Of a stretch of DNA of 64,000 nucleotides, positions 9,218 through 17,838 are shown piece after piece (the stretch's first letter is position 1; every line of letters starts with the position of its first letter). The DNA is from Hymenobacter nitidus (GTDB lineage Bacteria > Bacteroidota > Bacteroidia > Cytophagales > Hymenobacteraceae): the NCBI RefSeq assembly GCF_020447315.1, contig NZ_JAJADQ010000004.1, forward strand, positions 434,001 to 498,000, read 5' to 3'. The notes below the pieces were generated by a model. It did no database searches, had not been told where the DNA came from, and saw only the letters and a list, made by a program, of their open reading frames with translations. The translations under genes were made by a program, and so were the position numbers.

Positions 9218-9840
9218 ACCTTCTGTCCTCCGTTTTTCACTTCCTGAATAGCCGCCACAATGTTGGAATAGGCCCCGCACCGGCAGATGTTGCCGCTCAT
9301 GTACTCCCGAATTTCGCCCTCCGAGCCGGCGTGGCCTTCGCGCACGCAAGCCACGGCACTCATAATTTGGCCCGGGGTGCAGTAGCCGCACTGGAACCCG
9401 TCGTGCTTCACGAAGGCCTCCTGCATGGGGTGCAGCTTGTCGCCGTTGGTCAGGCCCTCGATGGTCGTGATTTTCTTGCCCTCGTGCATCACGGCAAAGC
9501 TCAGGCAGCTATTCACGCGCTGCCCGTCCACGTGCACGGTGCAGGCCCCGCACTGGCCGTAGTCGCAGCCTTTCTTAGTGCCGGTCAGGTTCAGGTTTTC
9601 GCGCAGCAAGTCCAGCAGCGTGGTGCGCGGTTCCACCGAGAGTTTGTGCTTCACGCCGTTGACTTCGAGCCGGAGCGGGACTTTTTCGAAGGCCGCGGCC
9701 ACTTTTTCGTCCAGCTCGTAGGTGGCCGCCTGTAGCACCGGGCCCGGCACCATGGTGAAGGCCGTGAGCAGCGACGACTGCTTGAGAAAGGTGCGCCGGG
9801 CCTCGTCGTGGCCAGCTGGCTTATCAGATTCGATAGACAT
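9214..9840 (-). CDS. paoA: (2Fe-2S)-binding subunit with Tat signal (PaoA-like)
   Basis: 208 residues, first gene of the three-gene operon. The N-terminus has a twin-arginine export motif, RRTFLKQ at 15-21, followed by a hydrophobic stretch, so the assembled enzyme is probably periplasmic. Two [2Fe-2S] clusters are visible: a ferredoxin-type one (C92, C97, C100, C112) and an all-alpha one (C151, C154, C186, C188 in CGYCTPGQ and CRCGAY). This gene alone carries the Tat signal, as in PaoABC, where the partner subunits are exported by hitch-hiking. Confidence 0.93.
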   Translation of the reverse strand: MSIESDKPAGHDEARRTFLKQSSLLTAFTMVPGPVLQAATYELDEKVAAAFEKVPLRLEVNGVKHKLSVEPRTTLLDLLRENLNLTGTKKGCDYGQCGACTVHVDGQRVNSCLSFAVMHEGKKITTIEGLTNGDKLHPMQEAFVKHDGFQCGYCTPGQIMSAVACVREGHAGSEGEIREYMSGNICRCGAYSNIVAAIQEVKNGGQKV

Positions 9841-10294
9841 AGGAATAGGAAAAGGAAGTCAGAGGGAAAGGTCGAAAAACAAGGACGTTGCGAAAGGGCC
9901 ACGGTTGCGGCGCCGGGTGGTAGCTCTACTAAACTCCGGAAGGGCCCCGCGGGTTAAGGTGGAGCTGAAATCAGCCGGGCCGGGAGAAGGAAACGGGTCC
10001 GGGGCCACGGGTGTCAGCAGCGGCAACCAGCGCCCGGCAGCCTGGGCCCCGCGCAGTGCCGGATAACTGGTAGTTCCACTGGAAAACCCCGCTCCGGATG
10101 GCACGGGCCGGTTGCCTTGGCCTGGCGCTTGGTTCTCTAAGATAAGAAATTCATCTTTCTGGCTATTACGGCCGCTACAGGAGCGTAGCAGAGCGGCTAC
10201 GCACTGGCCTGCTTGAACGGCGCGGCCAGGAAATATTGCCGGGGCCTGGTACCTTGCCGCCCGTTCATATTTGTACACTTGTCAGTAAGGTTCT
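9841..10294. other. Divergent intergenic region, paoABC-like operon and chromate transporter
   Basis: 454 bases between two divergent transcription units. A 139-codon open frame on the minus strand (9859-10278) has proline/arginine-rich composition and no family resemblance, and I treat it as noncoding. The segment presumably holds both promoters; CATATTTG at 10266-10273 is a near-consensus -7 box for the transporter. No repeat was seen. Confidence 0.5.
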
Positions 10295-11635
10295 ATGAGC
10301 GAGATTCTTACGTCCGTTGCTCGCCCCAGCTTTGCCCGGGCCCTGCGCTTCTGGCTGAAGCTGGGCTTTATCAGCTTTGGCGGGCCAGCCGGCCAGATTG
10401 CCATTATGCACACGGTGCTGGTAGAGCAGAAACGCTGGATTTCCGACGCCAAGTTTTTGCACGCCCTCAACTACTGCATGCTGCTGCCCGGCCCCGAGGC
10501 CCAGCAACTGGCCACCTACATCGGGTGGCTGCTGCACGGCACGCGGGGCGGATTGGCGGCGGGTATTCTGTTCGTGCTGCCCTCAGTGTTTATTCTGCTG
10601 GCCCTAAGCCTGCTCTACGTCACGGTGGGTACGCTGCCGGCCCTGCAGGGCGTGTTCCTGGGCCTGAAGCCGGCCGTAGTAGCCATCATCGTACTGGCCA
10701 TGGTCAAGATTGGTCAGAAGTCGTTGCTGAGTCCGCTGCATTATGCTGTGGCCGCGGCTAGCTTCGTGGGCATCTTCTGGCTGAACATACCTTTTCCGCT
10801 GCTCATTCTGGGGGCGGCAGCGGTGGCGCTGCTGGCCCAGCGCTTCTTCCCAGCCCCGGCCGCCACGGCCCAGACGCAGGCCCGGGCCCGGCAGGCCGAA
10901 GAAGGCTATTTTCTGACCACGCACACCGTCGTGCCGGGCGCTGGGTTTTCCCTGCCGCGCCTGATGCGGCAGCTGGGCGCGGCGCTGGTGCTGTGGGGCC
11001 TGCCGCTGGCCGTGCTGGCCGCTACCGCCACCGACTTTGCCTTCTGGCGCCGGCTGAGCGTGTTTTTCACCCAGGCTGCCCTCGTCACCTTCGGGGGCGC
11101 CTACGCCGTGCTGCCCTACGTAGCCCAGGTGAGCGTGGAGAAGCTGCACTGGCTTACCCAGGGGCAGATGCTCGATGGCCTGGCCTTGGGCGAAACCACG
11201 CCGGGCCCCCTGATTATGGTGCTGGCCTTCGTCGGGTTTATGGGCGGCTACACCCACTTCGGCGGCTCGTTGGTGCTGGGCGCGCTGGGCCTGCTCATTA
11301 CCACCTACTACACGTTTTTGCCCTGCTTCGTCTTTATTCTGGTGGGCGCCCCGCTGATTGAGCGCACTCAGCACAATGCGCGCCTCAAAGCCGTGCTCAG
11401 TATTATCACGGCGGCCGTGGTGGGCGTGGTGCTGAACCTGGCCGTGTACCTGGGCCGGGCGGTGCTGTTTCCGGCCGGCAGCCTTGCCGCGGGGCAGGTG
11501 CACTGGCCTAGCCTGGTGTGGCTGCTGGTGTCGTTGGTGGCCCTCTACCGGTTTAAGCTGAACATGATTCTCTGGATCGGCCTCAGTGCCGGGGCGGGCC
11601 TGCTCCACTATCTGCTGCTGCCTCACCTGGGGTAA
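10295..11635 (+). CDS. chrA: Chromate transporter, two-domain CHR family
   Basis: 446 residues with two homologous CHR halves. The first begins with FWLKLGFISFGGPAGQIAIMH and contains LPGPEAQQLATYIGW. The second begins with FFTQAALVTFGGAYAVLPYV and contains GETTPGPLIMVLAFVGF. The FGGP/FGGA and PGP motifs are those of the ChrA family, proton-motive-force-driven exporters of chromate. About ten to twelve membrane helices. It stands alone with a terminator after it. Such proteins are common in environmental Bacteroidota, and the name does not prove chromate resistance. Confidence 0.93.
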   Translation: MSEILTSVARPSFARALRFWLKLGFISFGGPAGQIAIMHTVLVEQKRWISDAKFLHALNYCMLLPGPEAQQLATYIGWLLHGTRGGLAAGILFVLPSVFILLALSLLYVTVGTLPALQGVFLGLKPAVVAIIVLAMVKIGQKSLLSPLHYAVAAASFVGIFWLNIPFPLLILGAAAVALLAQRFFPAPAATAQTQARARQAEEGYFLTTHTVVPGAGFSLPRLMRQLGAALVLWGLPLAVLAATATDFAFWRRLSVFFTQAALVTFGGAYAVLPYVAQVSVEKLHWLTQGQMLDGLALGETTPGPLIMVLAFVGFMGGYTHFGGSLVLGALGLLITTYYTFLPCFVFILVGAPLIERTQHNARLKAVLSIITAAVVGVVLNLAVYLGRAVLFPAGSLAAGQVHWPSLVWLLVSLVALYRFKLNMILWIGLSAGAGLLHYLLLPHLG

Positions 11636-11694
11636 TTGTCTGGCTCTTAGTCCGCCGGCACAGGGCGCACTTGGCTCAAGCCGTCCGGACATCA

Positions 11695-11731
11695 GAACCG
11701 GCCCTTCCCGCACGGTAGAAAGGGCCGGTTC
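11695..11731. terminator. Bidirectional terminator between convergent genes
   Basis: A perfect 12-base stem (11695-11706 with 11720-11731) with a 13-base loop lies in the 115 bases between the convergent chromate transporter and DUF892 genes, so it can serve both. Confidence 0.65.
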
Positions 11732-11750
11732 CGATATAGCCACAGGATGC

Positions 11751-12245
11751 TTACTCGGCTTTGGCGTTCAGGTAGTTGATGGCCAGGTCGTTGAGCTTGG
11801 TGTCGGTCAGTTGTTCCTCGTCCAGGGTTTGCTGCAGCAGCTTGGCCGCGTCGGTGTAGCCCAGGCGCTTGGCGAAGTGGGCGGCCGTGCCGTAGCCCGA
11901 AATTTCGTAGTGCTCAATGCGCTGCGCCGCCGCAATCAGGGCCGCGTCCATCACCTCGTCGGTGGCGTTTTCCGACATGGTTTCCTGGCCTTCGGCAATG
12001 AGGCCTTCCATGGCTTTGCAGGTATGCCCGCTGATATCCAGGTCCTGGGCCTCAGCAATTTTTTCGAGGCGGGCCACCTGGTTTTCCGTTTCGCGCAGGT
12101 GCTTCTCGAAGCCCCGGCGCAGGCGGCCATCCTTAGCCGCTTCCGCCATCTGGGGCAGGGCTTTCACCAGCTGCTTTTCGGCGCTGTACAGGTCTTTGAG
12201 CTGCATTTCAAACAGGTCGTCGAGGGTTTCCAGTTTATCGAACAT
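11751..12245 (-). CDS. DUF892 (YciE/YciF-type) ferritin-like protein
   Basis: 164 residues beginning MFDKLETLDDLFEMQLKDLYSAEKQL, the typical start of the DUF892 ferritin-like family. Helical throughout. Metal-ligand-type residues are in the four-helix bundle (E23 in SAEKQL, H/E in KHLRETE, and AAAQRIEHYEISGYG). Family members are linked to stress responses; function in detail is unknown. Monocistronic, convergent with the chromate transporter. Confidence 0.9.
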   Translation of the reverse strand: MFDKLETLDDLFEMQLKDLYSAEKQLVKALPQMAEAAKDGRLRRGFEKHLRETENQVARLEKIAEAQDLDISGHTCKAMEGLIAEGQETMSENATDEVMDAALIAAAQRIEHYEISGYGTAAHFAKRLGYTDAAKLLQQTLDEEQLTDTKLNDLAINYLNAKAE

Positions 12246-12514
12246 AAGACTACGGGTAAGAAGAGGGAGAAATGGCTTCGCTCTACTTGCCTACGAAAGT
12301 GCCCCCTGAGCGTTCCGGACGAGCTTTCGGCCGCCAGTCGGTAAGCTTAACCGTAGCGCGCGGCCCCGTGCCTTACCCGCCGCGCCCCGAAACTTCGGCC
12401 GGCCTGGTTTGTCTTACACGGCAACATCGGCCGCGGACAGCGGGTAGAAGTAACCCCTGAAACCCGCTTGGCACCGGGCCGTTATCTGGCTTCTTACTTT
12501 CTCTTCTGATTACT

Positions 12515-13540
12515 ATGGAATATCGTCAACTGGGCGCCTCGGGCCTGCGCATTCCCGTATTGAGTTTTGGCACCGCCACCTTCGGGGGCGGCAACGAATT
12601 TTTCAAAGCCTGGGGCAGCACCCAGGTCGACGAAGCCCGCCACCTGATTGACATCTGCCTGGAGGCCGGCGTTAACCTGTTCGACACGGCCAACGGCTAC
12701 TCCGACGGCATGGCCGAGGAAATTCTGGGCAAAACTCTGGCCGGTCGGCGCCACGAGGTGCTGATTTCCACCAAAGCCACTTTCCCCACTGGCCCCGGCC
12801 CGAACGACTACGGCTCCTCGCGCCACCATCTCATCAAGGCCTGCGACGACAGCCTGCGCCGCCTCGGCACCGACTACATCGACATCTACCACATGCACGG
12901 CTTCGACGCCCATACGCCCGTGGACGAAACCCTGCGCACCCTCGACACGCTGATTCAAAGCGGCAAGGTGCGCTACATTGCCTGCTCCAACTTCTCGGGC
13001 TGGCATTTAATGAAGTCCCTGTCGGTAGCCGAGCGCCACGGCTGGGCGCGCTACGTGGGCCACCAGGCGTATTATTCCCTGGCCGCCCGCGAGTTTGAGT
13101 GGGAGCTCATGCCCCTGGGCCTCGACCAAGGCGTGGGCACCATCGTCTGGAGCCCGTTGTCGGCCGGCCTGCTCTCGGGCAAGTTCCGCCGGGGCCAGCC
13201 CGTACCCGAGACCAGCCGCCTGGCCCAGGGCGGGGGGCAGGGCCCGCAGGTACCCGACGAGCTGCTGTTCAACATTGTGGATGCCCTGGACGCAGTAGCG
13301 GCCGAAACCGGCAAAACCGTGGCCCAGGTGGCCCTGAACTGGCTGTTGCAGCGCCCTACGGTGGTCAACATCGTGGTGGGGGCCCGCAACGAGGAGCAGC
13401 TGCGCCAGAACCTGGCCGCCGTGGGCTGGAACCTCACCGCCGAGCAGGTAGCCCGCCTCGACGCGGCCAGCGCCACCGAGCCGATTTACCCCTACTGGCA
13501 CCAGCGCCGCTTCCCGATGCTGGGCCACACCGGCATCTGA
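12515..13540 (+). CDS. Aldo/keto reductase
   Basis: 341 residues with the (beta/alpha)8 aldo/keto reductase pattern: GASGLRIPVLSFGTATFGG at the start, FDTANGYSDG (catalytic Asp and Tyr), LISTKAT (catalytic Lys) and DIYHMHGFD (His). GKVRYIACSNFSGW and the NADP-binding end segment WLLQRPTVVNIVVGARN complete it. Best fit is the AKR11/YghZ-like group that reduces aldehydes or ketones with NADPH. Substrate unknown. A single-gene unit with a terminator hairpin behind it. Confidence 0.93.
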   Translation: MEYRQLGASGLRIPVLSFGTATFGGGNEFFKAWGSTQVDEARHLIDICLEAGVNLFDTANGYSDGMAEEILGKTLAGRRHEVLISTKATFPTGPGPNDYGSSRHHLIKACDDSLRRLGTDYIDIYHMHGFDAHTPVDETLRTLDTLIQSGKVRYIACSNFSGWHLMKSLSVAERHGWARYVGHQAYYSLAAREFEWELMPLGLDQGVGTIVWSPLSAGLLSGKFRRGQPVPETSRLAQGGGQGPQVPDELLFNIVDALDAVAAETGKTVAQVALNWLLQRPTVVNIVVGARNEEQLRQNLAAVGWNLTAEQVARLDAASATEPIYPYWHQRRFPMLGHTGI

Positions 13541-13587
13541 GCCTGGTCGTCTCCGGCCGGCCCGGGACCAAAAGACCGAAGCCAAAA

Positions 13588-13638
13588 AAAGCGCCCCTCC
13601 GCCGTCCCGATTGTAGAGGCCGGCAGGAGGGGCGCTTT
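13588..13638. terminator. Bidirectional terminator between convergent genes
   Basis: A perfect 13-base stem (13588-13600 with 13626-13638) flanked by A-run on the left and T-run on the right, between the convergent aldo/keto reductase and type IX cargo genes. Confidence 0.7.
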
Positions 13639-13657
13639 CGTTACAAAGCCGGAGTTG

Positions 13658-15613
13658 TTACTCAACCACCAGGCGCTGGGCGCTGGTGCCTACGCGCACC
13701 GTGTACACGCCGCGGGGCAAGTCGGCTACCGTCAGCTGGGCCTGGGTGGCACGGGCGGGCAGCATCTGGGTGCGAACCTGGCGGCCTAGGGCATCCAGCA
13801 CGCTGATTTCCTGGGTTGTGGCCGAGCCCTCCGCCAGCGTGAGCTGGGCGCTGGCGCTGGCTGGGTTTGGCGTCAGGGCGAAGGCTACGGCGGCAGCGGC
13901 TTTGCTGGTGCCGGTAACCGTGTTGGTGACGTTGGCGCCAATCATCAGCGGGCCGTAGTTATTGGTAGAAATGTCGGCAAAGACGCCGCCGTTGATGTTG
14001 CCGTTGTCGAAGAACGAGCCCGAGCGGACAGGATTCTCAAACAGCATACCCACCGGGTAGTAGGCCACCGTACCCACTGGCTGGGCGATGCCCACCATAA
14101 AGTCGCCGGCCGGAATAGCCACCGGAGCCGTGAGGGGCAGGGTGATGGTGGTGCCCACGTCGGCGGTGCGCACGGTGTAGGAGGGCGTGGAGCCCAGGAT
14201 AGTGCCGGCAGTATTGGTTACCACTCCATACACTACCTGACCCACCGAGTTGCCGTCGGCGGGTACAAAGTTGGTTACCGACACCACCGAAGTGGCCCGG
14301 GGCGCGGTGTAGCGCACGGCCGAAATACCGGCCCGCGTGCCAAACCCGTACGAAGTAGGGGTCGTGCTAAGCTGCACGGGCGCATAGCTGTAGGTCGTCT
14401 CCGTCAGCGTCTGGGTTTCAGTGCGCAGGTCGGTGTTAGGGAAGGCATCCGCGGGCACGCTTACGGCAATGGCGTTGTTGCCGAGGCGGCTGCCGCTGGT
14501 GTAGGCCGCAAACGTAACCGTAACCGAAGCGCCGGGCGCCAGGCTGCTGATGGTCTGGGTGTTGTTAAACGAGTTGATGCCGCTTACGTCGAGGCGCACG
14601 GGCACGTTGGTCACGGCCTGGGTGCCGGCGTTGCGGATGTTGGCCCGCACGATGTGCGGCGTACCAATGGGCAGGCGGCCCAGGGTATACACGGCCTGCA
14701 CGGCCAAGTCGTTGGCCGCGTTGGCCCGGAACCGGTAGGTGCGGCCCGCCTCGGGGCGCACCGTGCTGCGCACGTTGTGCGGGTCGCCCTGGAAGTAGTT
14801 GGTGGAAATAAAGGAGCTGACCGACCACTGGCTCGTCGAGTTTTTATCGGCCAGAACCAGGTTGCCGGGCTGCGGATTGGTGCCCTTGATGCCAACAGCG
14901 ACGGTCCGGAACGCGTCGGGGCCCGCGCCGGCCGTGCTCGGGCCGTACACAAACTCAATCTGTCCGCTGGTTTCGTAGAGCTTCACCTGGAAGGAGAAGT
15001 TGTCGTACTGGGTGCCGATGATGGTGGAGACAACGGAGTTAGCCTGCTTGGGCTTGTCGCGCACGTTTTTCCACTGGATGGTGCACACCCGGTTAGGGGC
15101 GGTGCCGGTGGTAGCCACCCGGTACTCGGTGCCGCCGGCGGTGGCGCTGGTCAGGTCGGTGGAGAAAGGCGCGACGATGTTGTTGCTGCGGGAATCGGTG
15201 CTGGCAATGGGGCCGCCGGGAAATACCGTGGTGCCTTGCACGTTCTCGGTCTGGGCATATTCATAAAACAGGAACGGGTCGGAGAGCGGGTCGCTGCCCA
15301 GCTTGATAAACCCGTTGGTGCTCAGAATAAAGGACGAAACCGCGGTGTTGTTGTAGGGAAAGCTAAAGCCGATGCTCTGGGGTGCGGAGTTGGCATCGTC
15401 GGTGTTGGCCGTCGGAATAACGGTGCCCGCGCTGCCCAGGTCCTGGTAGGTACCCAGCACGTTCTGGGCATTTACCGCGTCGTAGTTGAGCGTCTGGGCT
15501 AAGGCCGGCTGGGAAGCCAGGGCCAGCAGGCCCAGCAAAGCGCCGCCGGCCAGCGTGCGGGAAATAGAGGTAGGCTGGGGCGAAGCCGGCCACGGGGAGT
15601 AACGGTGCATCAT
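13658..15613 (-). CDS. Secreted protein with type IX (type A) C-terminal sorting domain
   Basis: 651 residues. A signal peptide (cleavage near residue 40, after ALAQ) is followed by beta-rich sequence, including a CARDB-like stretch (about 310-400; IGTPHIVRANIRNAGTQAVTNVPV). The last 80 residues are a type A T9SS sorting domain: TPNPASASAQLTL, then LDALGRQVRTQ, then LPRGVYTVRVG and final QRLVVE. It should be exported across the outer membrane by the type IX machinery and anchored or released. No enzymatic domain recognised; an adhesin-like or surface role is likely. Confidence 0.88.
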   Translation of the reverse strand: MMHRYSPWPASPQPTSISRTLAGGALLGLLALASQPALAQTLNYDAVNAQNVLGTYQDLGSAGTVIPTANTDDANSAPQSIGFSFPYNNTAVSSFILSTNGFIKLGSDPLSDPFLFYEYAQTENVQGTTVFPGGPIASTDSRSNNIVAPFSTDLTSATAGGTEYRVATTGTAPNRVCTIQWKNVRDKPKQANSVVSTIIGTQYDNFSFQVKLYETSGQIEFVYGPSTAGAGPDAFRTVAVGIKGTNPQPGNLVLADKNSTSQWSVSSFISTNYFQGDPHNVRSTVRPEAGRTYRFRANAANDLAVQAVYTLGRLPIGTPHIVRANIRNAGTQAVTNVPVRLDVSGINSFNNTQTISSLAPGASVTVTFAAYTSGSRLGNNAIAVSVPADAFPNTDLRTETQTLTETTYSYAPVQLSTTPTSYGFGTRAGISAVRYTAPRATSVVSVTNFVPADGNSVGQVVYGVVTNTAGTILGSTPSYTVRTADVGTTITLPLTAPVAIPAGDFMVGIAQPVGTVAYYPVGMLFENPVRSGSFFDNGNINGGVFADISTNNYGPLMIGANVTNTVTGTSKAAAAVAFALTPNPASASAQLTLAEGSATTQEISVLDALGRQVRTQMLPARATQAQLTVADLPRGVYTVRVGTSAQRLVVE

Positions 15614-15643
15614 AGGTGAGAAATAGGGATGGTGAAAAATGCG

Positions 15644-15662
15644 CTTTGGCAGTATGCCAAAG
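15644..15662. promoter_or_regulatory. Operator-like inverted repeat over the putative -7 box of the type IX cargo gene
   Basis: Perfect 8-base arms (CTTTGGCA and TGCCAAAG) separated by 3 bases. The right arm overlaps a GACCTTTG box on the minus strand (15658-15665), a one-mismatch match to the Bacteroidota -7 element, placed 45-52 bases before the cargo gene start. A repressor site or an mRNA 5' hairpin is possible. Confidence 0.4.
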
Positions 15663-15686
15663 GTCCTCCGCGGCTAGCCCTGCTCC

Positions 15687-15706
15687 AATACCTACATCTA
15701 GGTATT
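15687..15706. promoter_or_regulatory. Second inverted repeat in the divergent region
   Basis: AATACCT and AGGTATT, perfect 7-base arms 6 bases apart. It sits upstream of both divergent promoters (type IX cargo and HipA-like kinase) and could be a regulator site. Function unproven. Confidence 0.3.
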
Positions 15707-15792
15707 TTACTACGGCCACCGAAAAGCGCAAGCCGGGTAGTGGGCGGTCCGCAGGTGCTGCGCTGGCCCGGTCTGATGGCCAGCCGGGCTGC

Positions 15793-15822
15793 TTTGCCCG
15801 TAAACTGCCGGAATTACGTTTT
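15793..15822 (+). promoter_or_regulatory. Putative promoter of the HipA-like/DUF3037 pair
   Basis: TTTG at 15793-15796 and TACGTTTT at 15815-15822, spaced by 18 bases, resemble the Bacteroidota -33/-7 consensus (TTTG ... TAnnTTTG) with one mismatch. The start codon is 23 bases downstream. Confidence 0.35.
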
Positions 15823-15845
15823 CTTTGCCCGTCCATTCCTGCCCT

Positions 15846-16646
15846 ATGCCCGACCGTATTCCTGTGCTCCGAACCGTGGAGGTGACGCGCTACGTCACGC
15901 CCCTGCGCGAGGGCGGCTCCCTGCCGGCGCTGGTGGAGGCCGACGACAACTTTATGTACGTAGTCAAGTTCCGGGGCGCGGGGCAGGGCATCAAGGCCCT
16001 CATTGCCGAGCTGGTGGTGGGCGAGCTGGCCCGGGCCCTGGGTTTGCGCATGCCCGAGTTGGTGTTCTGCCAGCTCGACGTGGCTTTTGGCCGCTCCGAG
16101 CCCGACGAGGAAATTCAGGACTTGCTGCAAGCCAGCACCGGCCAGAACCTGGGGCTGCACTACCTCTCCGGCGCCATCACCTTCGACCCGCTGGTGACGA
16201 CCGTGGCGCCGCGCCTGGCTTCGCAAATCGTGTGGCTCGATGCCCTGACGCTGAACGTGGACCGCACTGCCCGCAACACCAACCTGCTGATGTGGCACAA
16301 GGAGCTGTGGCTGATTGACCACGGTGCGGCCCTCTACGTGCACCACGCCGGCCCGGGCTGGGCGACGCCCCGGCCCCGCGCCTTTCCGCAGGTGAAAGAC
16401 CACGTGCTGCTGCCCCAGGCCAGCGAATTGGCCGAAGTCGATGCCGAGTACCGCGCCCTACTAACGCCCGAAGTGCTGCGCGCCATTCTGGCCCTCGTGC
16501 CCGATGCGTGGCTGGAAGAAGCGGCCGCCGGTGACGCTACGGCGGCCGAGCAGCGCGAGAATTACGTCGGGTTCCTGGCTAGTCGCCTGGCCGCCTCAGA
16601 AACCTTTGTTCAGGAAGCCGAAGATGCCCGAAAAGCACTTGTTTGA
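15846..16646 (+). CDS. HipA-like kinase domain protein
   Basis: 266 residues from ATG at 15846. The fold is the HipA/PI3-kinase-like kinase: an ATP-site beta sheet (NFMYVVKFRGAGQGIKALIAELVVGELARALG), the catalytic loop LNVDRTARNTN (Asp and Asn near residues 139-146) and the metal-binding LIDHGAAL near 160. The protein lacks the N-subdomain and HipB partner of the classical HipBA toxin-antitoxin. Instead a DUF3037 gene overlaps its end by 23 bases; this HipA-like/DUF3037 pairing recurs in bacteria and its role is not known to me. Target unknown. Confidence 0.8.
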   Translation: MPDRIPVLRTVEVTRYVTPLREGGSLPALVEADDNFMYVVKFRGAGQGIKALIAELVVGELARALGLRMPELVFCQLDVAFGRSEPDEEIQDLLQASTGQNLGLHYLSGAITFDPLVTTVAPRLASQIVWLDALTLNVDRTARNTNLLMWHKELWLIDHGAALYVHHAGPGWATPRPRAFPQVKDHVLLPQASELAEVDAEYRALLTPEVLRAILALVPDAWLEEAAAGDATAAEQRENYVGFLASRLAASETFVQEAEDARKALV

Positions 16647-17010
16647 GTATGCCGTGCTGCGCGTGGTGCCCCGCGTGGAGCGCGAAGAGTTTCTGAACGT
16701 CGGCGTGATTGTGTACTGCCGCGCCCAGGGCTTCCTGCAAACCCGCTGCACCCTGCCCGAAGCCCGCCTGCAAGCCTTTGCCAGCGTCAGCCTGGACCTG
16801 GACGAGCTGCGCCTGCGCCTGCAAACCTTCGAGCGAATCTGCCGGGGCAAGCCCGAGGGCGGCACCATCGGCCGCCTGTCGTTGGCCGAGCGCTTCCGCT
16901 GGCTCACGGCCACCCGCAGCACCGTGGTCCAAACCTCGGCCACGCACCCCGGCCTCTGCGACGACGCCGCCGCAACCCTGGACCGGCTCTACGCCCAGTT
17001 GGTAGAGTAG
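16624..17010 (+). CDS. DUF3037 family protein
   Basis: 128 residues from ATG at 16624 (MPEKHLFEYAVLRVVPRVEREEFLNVGVIVY), which is the standard DUF3037 start. It overlaps the HipA-like gene by 23 bases, so the two are translationally coupled. The family has no established biochemical role; the constant pairing suggests it is a partner or substrate of the kinase-like protein. Confidence 0.85.
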   Translation: MPEKHLFEYAVLRVVPRVEREEFLNVGVIVYCRAQGFLQTRCTLPEARLQAFASVSLDLDELRLRLQTFERICRGKPEGGTIGRLSLAERFRWLTATRSTVVQTSATHPGLCDDAAATLDRLYAQLVE

Positions 17011-17027
17011 GGGCTGGCTAACAGAGC

Positions 17028-17068
17028 GTCATGCTTGCTAAGCCGTGCTGCGACCAGCTCAGCATGAC
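17028..17068. repeat. Dispersed-repeat-like hairpin (GTCATGCT/AGCATGAC)
   Basis: Perfect 8-base arms 17028-17035 and 17061-17068 enclose 25 bases, between convergent genes. The right half CTCAGCATGAC also ends the repeat at 39828-39873. I read both as diverged copies of a short dispersed intergenic palindrome. Confidence 0.45.
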
Positions 17069-17150
17069 AGACAGATAGTATGGTAGCAGCACCAGCACGC
17101 CAGATGCCTCGCAGGGCCCGGAGTGACGTTTTAATACGAAGAGTAAAGCC

Positions 17151-17837
17151 TTAAAACTCCAGCACCAGCACCAGCGCGTCGTTGCTCAGGGCTTCCAGCT
17201 CTACTGCCGCTGCCTGCCATAGGGCCAGGCCGTCCTTTTCGTGGAGCAGGCGGCCTTCCACCTCGAAGGCACCGGCCAGCACGAAGGCAAACAAGTGGGC
17301 CTCAGCATTCTGAGGGCTATAAACGGCTTCCTGGCGCCCCGCAAACCGGCCCAGGCTCAGCGCAATGCCGGCTTGGGCAGCGGCGGATACAATGACCGCC
17401 AGATTATTCTCCAAAGCCTGAAAGTCGAAAGAGAAAAGCTGCGGCGGGGCCGGAAAGTCTGCGGCCGTCAGCCAGATATGCAGGAAGCTGATCAGCTCCG
17501 TTTCGTACAGGTTGGTAAAGCTGATGACACTTTGCGCGGGCAGGTGCAGCAGCTGCGCTTCCTCCACCTGCACTGTGGCCACGGTGCTGCCTCCGGCCAC
17601 GCCCACGGCCCCAATGATGGGCAGGACCAGTACCAAAGAGGCGGTTTCGGCCGTTAGCTCCAGGCGGTGGCCGCCAGCCAGGGTTTCCTCGTTTAGGGCC
17701 CGTAAGCGGCCAAAGGGCTCCTTAAACTCCTGCTGGTAGCCGTCGAAGTTGAAGGTGCTGTGGCGCCGGAACCGACTGGTTTCGGTCAGGCCGCGCTGGT
17801 CGGCCAGGTAAATGCGGCCCGGAGTCTGCTGGATCAT
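17151..17837 (-). CDS. Pirin-like bicupin
   Basis: 228 residues. The start (PGRIYLADQRGLTETSRFRRHSTFNF) and the stretch GRLRALNEETLAGGHRLELTAETASLVLVLPIIG are those of the pirin/YhaK-like bicupin family, whose members have two beta-barrel cupin domains. The classical metal ligands of pirin (HPHRGFE) are not present, so it may be a YhaK-type non-metal bicupin. It follows an unknown gene on the same strand with 1 base between them, so they are probably co-transcribed. Function unknown. Confidence 0.65.
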   Translation of the reverse strand: MIQQTPGRIYLADQRGLTETSRFRRHSTFNFDGYQQEFKEPFGRLRALNEETLAGGHRLELTAETASLVLVLPIIGAVGVAGGSTVATVQVEEAQLLHLPAQSVISFTNLYETELISFLHIWLTAADFPAPPQLFSFDFQALENNLAVIVSAAAQAGIALSLGRFAGRQEAVYSPQNAEAHLFAFVLAGAFEVEGRLLHEKDGLALWQAAAVELEALSNDALVLVLEF

Positions 17838-17838
17838 G

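Noticed and set aside
9859..10278. 139-codon open frame on the minus strand between the paoABC-like operon and chrA
   Set aside because: Proline-, arginine- and serine-rich translation, no family resemblance, and it covers the whole divergent promoter region; typical of spurious frames in GC-rich DNA.
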